7,807 nt of DNA, taken from positions 22,221-30,027 of the forward strand of contig DIQC01000068.1 of NCBI GenBank assembly GCA_002426495.1, in the 5' to 3' direction. The stretch comes from Thermacetogenium sp. UBA5472 (GTDB lineage: Bacteria; Bacillota; DSM-12270; Thermacetogeniales; Thermacetogeniaceae). Both the position numbers and the translations under genes were made by a program. The notes beneath the pieces are model-generated. The model worked only from the letters and a program-made list of their open reading frames with translations, searched no databases and had not been told where the DNA came from. Shown here in pieces: positions 1 through 4,696 of this stretch. Every line of letters begins with the position of its first letter. The first letter of the stretch is position 1.

Positions 1-1
1 G

Positions 2-37
2 CCAGAGCCTGAACCGGATCCAAAACCCGAAGATTAA
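2..37 (+). CDS. C-terminal tail of an upstream gene (partial)
   Basis: Reading from base 2, the frame gives PEPEPDPKPED followed by TAA at 35-37. Only the last eleven residues are inside the window, so the product cannot be named. The alternating proline/acid pattern is typical of an extended, disordered or wall-spanning tail. A strong terminator starts 25 bases after the stop, which supports this being a real gene end on the plus strand. The other two plus frames close quickly. Confidence 0.5.
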   Translation, partial: PEPEPDPKPED

Positions 38-61
38 CGTTACTGGGAAGCAAAGATAGAC

Positions 62-103
62 GCAGGCACGCGGGTTTTTCCGGTGCCTGCTTTATTTATT
101 TTA
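62..103 (+). terminator. Rho-independent terminator of the upstream gene
   Basis: GCAGGCAC (62-69) pairs perfectly with GTGCCTGC (83-90). An inner CGG/CCG extension (71-73 with 80-82) lies beyond a one-base bulge, and a T-rich run (TTTATTTATTTT) follows. It sits just after the TAA at 35-37. Confidence 0.85.
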
Positions 104-131
104 GATTCGATAAGAGACACAGGAGAACAAG

Positions 132-206
132 GTGAGGATTCCGGGGCATAAGACAAATGTACAGGCTGATTCGGGAACAAAAAACAAAAATCATCAAAAA
201 TTATAA
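132..206 (+). CDS. Possible 24-residue peptide gene
   Basis: A GTG at 132 follows AGGAG (121-125) at a six-base spacing. It opens 24 codons ending in TAA at 204-206, and a strong hairpin terminator begins ten bases later. The product would be hydrophilic and basic, starting MRIPGHK and ending NKNHQKL, with no cysteine and no hydrophobic stretch. I do not recognise it. The only support is the arrangement of ribosome site, short frame and terminator. I see no convincing promoter, so this could equally be the leader of a small RNA or chance. Confidence 0.22.
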   Translation: MRIPGHKTNVQADSGTKNKNHQKL

Positions 207-216
207 AGAATCTGAT

Positions 217-247
217 GTGCACTGGGTCCAATCCCCAGTGCACTTTT
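217..247 (+). terminator. Strong hairpin with T-run, terminator-like
   Basis: GTGCACTGGG (217-226) and CCCAGTGCAC (234-243) form a perfect ten-base-pair stem with a seven-base loop, followed by TTTT. On the plus strand this has the form of an intrinsic terminator. No ordinary gene ends here: it would close either the tiny reading frame at 132-206 or an untranslated RNA, or act as a backup for the terminator at 62-103. The other strand has no T-run. Confidence 0.65.
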
Positions 248-321
248 GATACTATGGTTTTTTCATCCGGCCGGCAAATAGAATCTGCCTAAAGTGCCTT
301 TACTCCAGTATCTGTCGAAGC

Positions 322-350
322 TTGTCACTATCTGTAACGACTGCTATAAT
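322..350 (+). promoter_or_regulatory. Sigma-A type promoter for mltG
   Basis: TTGTCA (322-327) and TATAAT (345-350) are separated by exactly 17 bases. This is a near-consensus vegetative promoter. Transcription would start near 357, just ahead of a GGAGAGG ribosome site at 361-367. Confidence 0.7.
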
Positions 351-378
351 GAAACAAACAGGAGAGGAAAGTTGGCTG

Positions 379-1440
379 TTGCCATTTATGGTGAAACTTA
401 GAGAAATACTATCATCTCTTTTTAAACGATCTCAACATCCTTTACGCTTTGCTGCTCTAATCTTAGTGCTCGGAAGCATTGGCGTCGGCGTCTGGGCTGT
501 GGGATCGTTCTTAAAACCCGTTTGTTCGACACCATCTGAATCACAAATAGTAACGGTTACCATTGACAAGGGGTCGACATTGAGTGAAATAGGACAAACT
601 CTGGCGGACAGCAATGTAATCAGAAGTAGCCGGTTTTTTGTTTATTACGGTCGTCTAACCAGACAGGATAAAAATATGCAAGCTGGGACCTACCAGATCA
701 ACAACTCCTGGTCGATGAAAAAAATAGTAGAATGCATCAGCAGCGGTGAAGTTGCTACTAATCGCGTTACGATACCAGAAGGTTTCACAGTTAAGCAGAT
801 CGAGAACCTGTTGGTGGAAAAGGAAATCGCTGACAGAACACTTTTCCAAAAGGCTTTAGATGCTAAATATACCTTTTCCTTTTTAGAGGGCATATCTGCC
901 GCAGGACATCAGCGCTTGGAAGGCTTTTTGTTTCCCGCTACATATGAACTGCGCCCTGGAATGTCTGAGGAAAAGATCATTGAAATGATGCTGCAGAGGT
1001 TCCAAAAGACTTTTACCCCTCAAATGGAGCAGCGTGCCGATGAAATAGGGTTTAGTGTAAGGGAAGTAGTTACTCTGGCTTCTATTGTGGAAAGAGAGGC
1101 CAAACTGGAAGAGGAGCGCTCACGTATTGCTGCTGTGTTTTTGAATCGCTTAAATGAAGAGAAGCGCCTGGAATCTTGTGCCACTGTTCAGTATATATTG
1201 GGTAAGCAGAAGGAAGAATTGACGAATAAAGACCTCCAGAACCCTTCTCCCTATAACACATATCTGCATATGGGACTGCCGCCAGGCCCGATTGCCAATC
1301 CCGGGCTGTCATCGATCAATGCTGTTTTGCACCCTGCCGACGTGGATTATCTTTTCTTCGTAGCTAAGGGAGATGGTTCCCATCACTTCAGCGTTACCTT
1401 TACAGAACACCAGAAAGCAGCAAGACATTATCAAAAGTAG
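379..1440 (+). CDS. mltG: MltG (YceG-like) endolytic murein transglycosylase
   Basis: MltG is a membrane-anchored lytic transglycosylase that cuts nascent glycan strands and helps set glycan length next to the synthases. With a TTG start at 379 the protein has 353 residues: a basic N-terminus, one membrane helix at about 24-45, a LysM-like subdomain from about 60, the family segment LEGFLFPATYEL at about 180-191, and the catalytic block ASIVERE, whose first glutamate (about 238) matches the E. coli catalytic Glu. GLPPGPIANPG (about 299-309) and FVAKGDGSHHFS (about 327-338) are further hallmarks. All key parts are intact. The start is uncertain. In-frame TTG 322 and ATG 349 overlap the promoter and would lie before the transcript. 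TTG 379 is 11 bases after GGAGAGG, and ATG 388 is also possible. A terminator follows directly. Confidence 0.93.
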   Translation: MPFMVKLREILSSLFKRSQHPLRFAALILVLGSIGVGVWAVGSFLKPVCSTPSESQIVTVTIDKGSTLSEIGQTLADSNVIRSSRFFVYYGRLTRQDKNMQAGTYQINNSWSMKKIVECISSGEVATNRVTIPEGFTVKQIENLLVEKEIADRTLFQKALDAKYTFSFLEGISAAGHQRLEGFLFPATYELRPGMSEEKIIEMMLQRFQKTFTPQMEQRADEIGFSVREVVTLASIVEREAKLEEERSRIAAVFLNRLNEEKRLESCATVQYILGKQKEELTNKDLQNPSPYNTYLHMGLPPGPIANPGLSSINAVLHPADVDYLFFVAKGDGSHHFSVTFTEHQKAARHYQK

Positions 1441-1446
1441 CGATAA

Positions 1447-1486
1447 AAGACTATCCCGGTGTTAGGGGATAATCTTATTGTTTTCT
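1447..1486 (+). terminator. Terminator after mltG
   Basis: AAGA-C-TATCCC (1447-1457) pairs with GGGATA-A-TCTT (1466-1476), giving ten pairs around one mismatch, followed by a T-rich stretch (ATTGTTTTC). It begins seven bases after the mltG stop. Confidence 0.65.
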
Positions 1487-1588
1487 TCCCCTTTCTCCTC
1501 TTTTCTCCCCATAGCCGAAAATTTTCAGGCGATAACCTTGTTTCAGGATGTATCGCTCGCCAAATCACCAGGGATTATCAGAAAAGAG

Positions 1589-1732
1589 ATCCTCGGAACT
1601 GTTCTAATGATCTCCGATCACCGGAACCGCTCCGCGATCTCTGAATTTATTACCAGTTCCTGTTCCGATGATGGTCTATATGATGATGATTAAGCTTGTA
1701 CCTGGACCCATCACCAGAACCGTCCCCGTGAT
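1589..1732. repeat. Array of degenerate REP-like palindromic repeats
   Basis: The 1441-1797 gap holds no convincing gene. Four related units of 23-24 bases occur at 1589-1612, 1617-1639, 1649-1672 and 1710-1732. The best unit reads ATCACC..GAACCGTCCCCGTGAT and is itself an imperfect palindrome: the ATCAC/GTGAT ends pair, and inner pairs continue around mismatches. The first three are diverged (for example CCGGAACCGCTCCGCGAT in the second). A pyrimidine-rich tract lies upstream at about 1478-1510. Short reading frames here (1459-1644, 1478-1693) run through the repeats and have no good ribosome site. Confidence 0.6.
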
Positions 1733-1737
1733 TGGTC
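1693..1737 (+). repeat. 45-bp direct repeat, copy A (before the PBP gene)
   Basis: This segment begins AGCTTGTACCTGGACCC and ends CCCCGTGATTGGTC. It matches 3685-3729 at 44 of 45 positions (A at 1716 versus G at 3708) in the same orientation. It contains the best palindromic unit of the array. The two copies are 1,992 bp apart and bracket the PBP gene. Confidence 0.9.
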
Positions 1738-1797
1738 GTTGTATAAAATGGCCACTTTTGGTGCATTTTAAAGGTGATGAGATTAGGGAGGTTTATT

Positions 1798-3480
1798 ATG
1801 TCTGCCAGGATTAAATCCCGGATTGTTTTTCTTGGCTGTTGTTTTTTTCTCGCTTTTTTGCTGTTAGCGGGAAAAGTTGCTTATTTACAGATTTATCAGG
1901 GGGAAAAATTGGCTAGCATGGCTGTGGAAAGAAGGACAGTCAGCCTTGACTTGGGCAATTATTACCGGGGGGATATTTTGGACTGGCAGGGCAGATCGCT
2001 GTTGGATTCACAGGTGTCCTATCACCTAGCTGTTTTCCCTTCTCTGCTCTTGGAGTCCGGTTCTTCCGGTACTACAGAACAATTGTCGGCTCTGCTGCCG
2101 GGTCACTGTCAGCAGGTGGGAATGCTATTAAATGATGAAGCTAATGGTAGCGAGCCATTTCTTTTTGATGATGCCACTCTGACTGAAGAGGAGGCTGTAA
2201 GCCTGAGCAAAGAGAAGATCCCTGGTATATACGCGGTTCCTCTCATCAGCAGGTATGGGAATCAAGCTTTAGCCAGGCATATTGTAGGCAGCACAAGAGG
2301 TTCAGTGGTTCAAGGAGATGTTGAGATAGGTCTTAAAGGGATCGAATCATTATATAATGAAGAACTTACTCCAGCGGAACCAAATGTCAATGTCAGTGTG
2401 GTTGTAGATGGCAGGGGGGAATTATTAAAGGGAGGAAATCTGCATCTCCGCGGGGAAAGGGGGATTCCTGCCAGAGGAAAGAATGTTGTGCTGACACTGG
2501 ACAAGGATGTCCAGCAGACAGTGGAAAAAGTTATGGATAAGCACGCTGATAAAGGTGCAGCTGTTGTGATCGATATTCCTTCCGGTGAGATTAAGGCGTT
2601 GGTCAGCTGCCCCTCTTATTCTTATGCGCAGGGTTTTCTCTGGGGGGAAGAATTCGACCGCAGTCTAAATCTTTATCACCCAGGTTCAGTTTTCAAAATT
2701 GTTGTTGCAGCAGCAGCACTGGCAGAAGGTGTAGTTGAGGTAGATGAAAAATTTGAGTGTGACGGGCGCTATGTTTTCCAAAGTGGAGAAGAAATTTCTT
2801 GCTGGAAGGAGGAAGGCCATGGAGAACTTACATTTAAAGAGGCCTTTGCCTACTCCTGCAATGAGGTTTTTGTGGAGGTAGCACAGCGTCTCGGCAGTGA
2901 AAAACTAGAGGAATACGCACACCTGCTGGGCTTAGAAGAGGGCATAACAGGTTACACGCTGCAAGATCAGGGTGGTGTTGTACAGATCGGAAATCTACAG
3001 GGACAGATTGGAAACGCTGCTCTCGGCCAGGATGGTGTAACTATCTGCCCGGTAAATCTGGCAGCACTGGCTGCAGTAGTCGCTCAGGATGGTGTTTACC
3101 AAAAACCATCACTGGTGAAAGAGATCCGCCAGCCTAATGGCAAGGTGGTGAAAGCTATAGAGGCCACAACTCCTCATCGAGTGCTACCCTCTCCTGTGGC
3201 TGAAGAAATGCAGTCAATGATGGAACTAGCTGTTGACGAAGGTACTGGAAAGAAGGCGCAAATCCCCGGCTTGGGGAGTGCGGGTAAAACAGGATCTGCC
3301 GAATCAGGAAGAGCGGACGATGAGGGGGAACCAGTTATTGATGCCTTGTTTGTCGGCTACGCCCCTTTGGAAAAACCGCAAATGGCTATTGCTGTTTTAG
3401 TTGAAGGGGGAGGCGCCGGTGGAAATAGTGCCGCAGTGATTTTTAAAGAGATCATTGAGGATTTGCAAATCAATTATTAA
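1798..3480 (+). CDS. Class B penicillin-binding protein (FtsI/PBP2/SpoVD-like transpeptidase)
   Basis: This is a membrane-bound DD-transpeptidase that cross-links peptidoglycan. The ATG at 1798 is chosen because AGGGAGG (1785-1791) lies six bases upstream; an in-frame ATG at 1774 has no such site. The 560-residue product has a short basic N-terminus, one membrane helix (about 9-29), and the class B N-terminal motif RGDILDWQGRSLL (57-69). The penicillin-binding domain has all three catalytic motifs: S297-V-F-K300, S353-C-N355 and K497-T-G499. It ends soon after the transpeptidase fold and shows no PASTA repeats, unlike SpoVD proteins that carry one. Whether it serves vegetative wall, division or spore cortex cannot be settled from the sequence. 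It lies between two copies of a 45-bp repeat and ends at a terminator. No clear promoter is visible. Confidence 0.93.
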   Translation: MSARIKSRIVFLGCCFFLAFLLLAGKVAYLQIYQGEKLASMAVERRTVSLDLGNYYRGDILDWQGRSLLDSQVSYHLAVFPSLLLESGSSGTTEQLSALLPGHCQQVGMLLNDEANGSEPFLFDDATLTEEEAVSLSKEKIPGIYAVPLISRYGNQALARHIVGSTRGSVVQGDVEIGLKGIESLYNEELTPAEPNVNVSVVVDGRGELLKGGNLHLRGERGIPARGKNVVLTLDKDVQQTVEKVMDKHADKGAAVVIDIPSGEIKALVSCPSYSYAQGFLWGEEFDRSLNLYHPGSVFKIVVAAAALAEGVVEVDEKFECDGRYVFQSGEEISCWKEEGHGELTFKEAFAYSCNEVFVEVAQRLGSEKLEEYAHLLGLEEGITGYTLQDQGGVVQIGNLQGQIGNAALGQDGVTICPVNLAALAAVVAQDGVYQKPSLVKEIRQPNGKVVKAIEATTPHRVLPSPVAEEMQSMMELAVDEGTGKKAQIPGLGSAGKTGSAESGRADDEGEPVIDALFVGYAPLEKPQMAIAVLVEGGGAGGNSAAVIFKEIIEDLQINY

Positions 3481-3508
3481 AAATGACACCTTATTTAGGT
3501 GTCATTTT
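3480..3508. terminator. Terminator after the PBP gene, probably bidirectional
   Basis: AAAATGACACCT (3480-3491) and AGGTGTCATTTT (3497-3508) form a 12-bp perfect stem with a five-base TATTT loop. A-runs before and T-runs after allow it to act on both strands, so it could also end minus-strand transcripts coming from the DUF1540 gene. Confidence 0.85.
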
Positions 3509-3582
3509 CAGCCTAATACGTCGTCCTCTTTTGATTTGCGATTTATTGACAGCTATGAACGGAGCTGATCCGGTATCTTCTG

Positions 3583-3680
3583 GGACAAACAGCGGCTCCA
3601 CAGTGTCCTGTTTTTGTTTATCAAACACAGCACGTGGCGGCTGTCCCTTTGTGTCCCGTCCTTTGATCTTCCCCCGTGAT
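3583..3680. repeat. Further degenerate members of the GGGAC repeat family
   Basis: The 3511-3729 interval has no supported gene. GGACA (3583-3587) and TGTCC (3604-3608) bracket a degenerate GGCTCC-type centre. CTGTCCC-TTTGTGTCCCGTCC follows at about 3641-3662, and CCCCCGTGATC at 3671-3681. They resemble broken copies of the repeat at 1710-1732 and of the complete copy just downstream. The assignment is by eye and partial. Confidence 0.4.
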
Positions 3681-3684
3681 CTTG

Positions 3685-3729
3685 AGCTTGTACCTGGACC
3701 CATCACCGGAACCGTCCCCGTGATTGGTC
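3685..3729 (+). repeat. 45-bp direct repeat, copy B (after the PBP gene)
   Basis: This copy matches 1693-1737 with one difference. Its inner unit ATCACCGGAACCGTCCCCG-TGAT (3702-3724) is an imperfect palindrome. The copy ends exactly one base before the stop codon of the minus-strand DUF1540-like gene. Confidence 0.9.
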
Positions 3730-3981
3730 TTATGTCATTCTCTCGATCTCGTCGACTTCGATATTGCCTTCATGGGGAACAAATGTTTTACAGCAGGTAT
3801 CCATACAGGTATTTGCCGGTGTAGGAGAAAGTGCCATTGATTGTTTGGCATCTACTTCATCTGGCTGGCTTGCGCCAAAGCTGTCTGAAGTGACCATGAT
3901 TTCATTGGCTTGGCATCTGTTACCATCGCTCCAATAGTGGCAGCTGTCTACAAGGCAGTGAATGTGCTGATTCTGACTCAT
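3730..3981 (-). CDS. DUF1540-like small cysteine-rich protein
   Basis: This 83-residue protein starts at ATG 3981-3979, ten bases after AAAAGGGG. Its N-terminal segment has the DUF1540 pattern: C9, C14, YW at 16-17, DGN at 19-21 and C23, followed by an A-x-E-I-x-V stretch (25-30). A second cysteine group, C59, C63 and C64, leads into KTFVP. The family occurs as small proteins in spore-forming Firmicutes and is thought to bind metal, but its role is unknown. No signal peptide or membrane helix is seen. It lies 106 bp downstream of the sigK 3' half, on the same strand, and has its own candidate promoter. It may therefore be read both independently and by read-through from sigK. The C-terminal HEGNIEVDEIERMT tail has no recognised motif. 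Confidence 0.8.
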   Translation of the reverse strand: MSQNQHIHCLVDSCHYWSDGNRCQANEIMVTSDSFGASQPDEVDAKQSMALSPTPANTCMDTCCKTFVPHEGNIEVDEIERMT

Positions 3982-4040
3982 CCGTCTCGCACCCCTTTTA
4001 TTAATTTTGATTCTGCCGATAGTTTCACCGGAAATCCCAT

Positions 4041-4069
4041 ATTATATAGATGCCAGTTTGTGTTATTAA
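4041..4069 (-). promoter_or_regulatory. Candidate sigma-A promoter for the DUF1540-like gene
   Basis: On the minus strand, TTAATA (4069-4064) and TATAAT (4046-4041) are 17 bases apart, a perfect -10 with a four-of-six -35. It would give a leader of roughly 50 bases. Confidence 0.5.
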
Positions 4070-4071
4070 GG

Positions 4072-4096
4072 ATAGCCATTTGTATGGTTATTTTTG
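4072..4096 (+). terminator. Weak hairpin overlapping the sigK stop codon
   Basis: ATAGCCAT (4072-4079) pairs with ATGGTTAT (4084-4091) through one G-T pair and is followed by TTTTT on the plus strand. No plus-strand gene ends here, and on the minus strand (after sigK) the hairpin has an A-C mismatch and no clear T-run. It is therefore a doubtful terminator for sigK. Confidence 0.25.
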
Positions 4097-4444
4097 GTTG
4101 AATTCTTGGAGTAGTTTATTAATGGCCTTTTTTTCTATGCGAGAAACATAACTTCTCGAAATATTAAAGATGCTTGCAACCTCTCGCTGGGTCTTCCTCG
4201 GTTTGCCACCAATACCATAGCGCATTTCTAAAACAGCCCTTTCCCTTTTACCCAGTTTTTTCATTTTTTCCATAAGCTGACGAGATTCAAAGAACTTTTC
4301 TACCAGGTCAGAGACAGCATCCGGGTCAGTACCCAGGATATCTATTAAGGTTATCTCATTTCCTTCTTTGTCTGTACCGATGGGATCCTGAAGATAAACC
4401 TCATTTCTGCTCTTCTTTGATGCACGCAGAAACATGAGAATTTC
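4088..4444 (-). CDS. sigK: sigK 3' half (SpoIIIC-like; sigma regions 3-4), split by the element
   Basis: After the shared core codons (E-I-L-M), this half encodes 114 residues, FLRASKK to LLQEFNQK and TAA. It includes the SigK/SigE-like block LQDPIGTDKEGNEITLIDIL and the region 4.2 helix-turn-helix TQREVASIFNISRSYVSRIEKK, which contacts the -35 promoter element. It has no start of its own. Upstream the frame simply runs into element DNA (to an ATG at 4576) with nothing sigma-like, so it is not expected to yield a functional protein before excision. Joined to the 5' half at the core it gives a 236-residue pro-SigK, close to the 241 residues of B. subtilis SigK. There are no frameshifts or internal stops. 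Confidence 0.93.
   Translation of the reverse strand, partial: EILMFLRASKKSRNEVYLQDPIGTDKEGNEITLIDILGTDPDAVSDLVEKFFESRQLMEKMKKLGKRERAVLEMRYGIGGKPRKTQREVASIFNISRSYVSRIEKKAINKLLQEFNQK
4433..4444. repeat. Left recombination core (attachment site at the sigK 3' half)
   Basis: CATGAGAATTTC here is identical to 6227-6238, and the match stops at both ends (A versus T before, C versus A after). Recombination between the copies fuses the sigK halves in frame. The dyad analysis points to the TC at 4443-4444 as the likely crossover dinucleotide. Confidence 0.88.
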
Positions 4445-4476
4445 CAAGCTGATGACACAGTCATGCGGAAAATAAA

Positions 4477-4506
4477 GCATAGGACAATCTTTGTAAAGCG
4501 TAGAAT
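4477..4506 (+). promoter_or_regulatory. Putative sigma-E promoter with SpoIIID box for the recombinase operon
   Basis: GCATAGG (4477-4483) matches the sigma-E -35 consensus KMATATT at five of seven. CGTAGAAT (4499-4506), 15 bases on, matches the -10 consensus CATACAMT at six of eight. Overlapping the -35, TAGGACAATC (4480-4489) is a perfect match to the SpoIIID consensus WWRRACARNY. In B. subtilis, spoIVCA is controlled by sigma-E and SpoIIID, so the arrangement is biologically sensible. Each motif alone is weak evidence. Confidence 0.42.
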
Positions 4507-4528
4507 GCCTATGAAGGGGGATGTCTGG

Positions 4529-4696
4529 ATGAAAGATGATCCTGTCCATGAAATTCACGACAAACCTGCTATGCAAATTATTTTTGTAGGGGGTAATGGA
4601 TTAACAATCGCCTTTCGCTTGCTGGCTAGAAAAATCTTGGAACAAATGAAAGGGGAAGAAAGACAAAATTGCGTGCTGCCATCTACACCAGAGTAA
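4529..4696 (+). CDS. 55-aa protein overlapping the recombinase start; candidate accessory or directionality factor
   Basis: The ATG at 4529 follows AAGGGGG (4514-4520) at an eight-base spacing, the best ribosome site inside the element. The 55-residue product has an acidic, histidine-containing start (MKDDPVHEIHDKP), then MQIIFVGGNGLTIAFRLLARKILEQMK, which looks like a short strand, a GGNG turn and an amphipathic basic helix, then a polar tail. The frame overlaps the recombinase start (TTG 4669) by 28 bases, suggesting translational coupling. I do not recognise the family. Because C. difficile skin excision needs a small element-encoded directionality factor, this is the only candidate for such a role here. 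That is inference from position and size, not from homology. Upstream in-frame ATGs at 4463, 4508 and 4511 lack comparable sites. Confidence 0.55.
   Translation: MKDDPVHEIHDKPAMQIIFVGGNGLTIAFRLLARKILEQMKGEERQNCVLPSTPE

Noticed and set aside
349..351. ATG as the mltG start (and TTG at 322)
   Set aside because: TATAAT at 345-350 overlaps this ATG, and TTG 322 is the first base of the -35, so both would lie before the transcript. They have no ribosome site. They would be valid only if transcription starts further upstream.
1459..1693. Two overlapping short plus-strand frames after mltG
   Set aside because: They run through the pyrimidine tract and the repeat array, have no ribosome site, and give low-complexity products in two competing frames.
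1589..1732. CRISPR array
   Set aside because: The units are diverged palindromes with irregular, very short gaps, not identical repeats with equal-length spacers, and no cas gene is present.
3491..3706. 71-aa minus-strand frame between the PBP and DUF1540-like genes
   Set aside because: It starts inside the 45-bp repeat and ends inside the terminator hairpin, has no recognised motif and no ribosome site. A decayed gene remnant cannot be excluded.
4088..4576. The 162-aa minus frame as an independent truncated sigma factor
   Set aside because: Everything upstream of the core is element DNA with no sigma similarity. The sigma part begins exactly at the core, as expected for the downstream half of a split gene.
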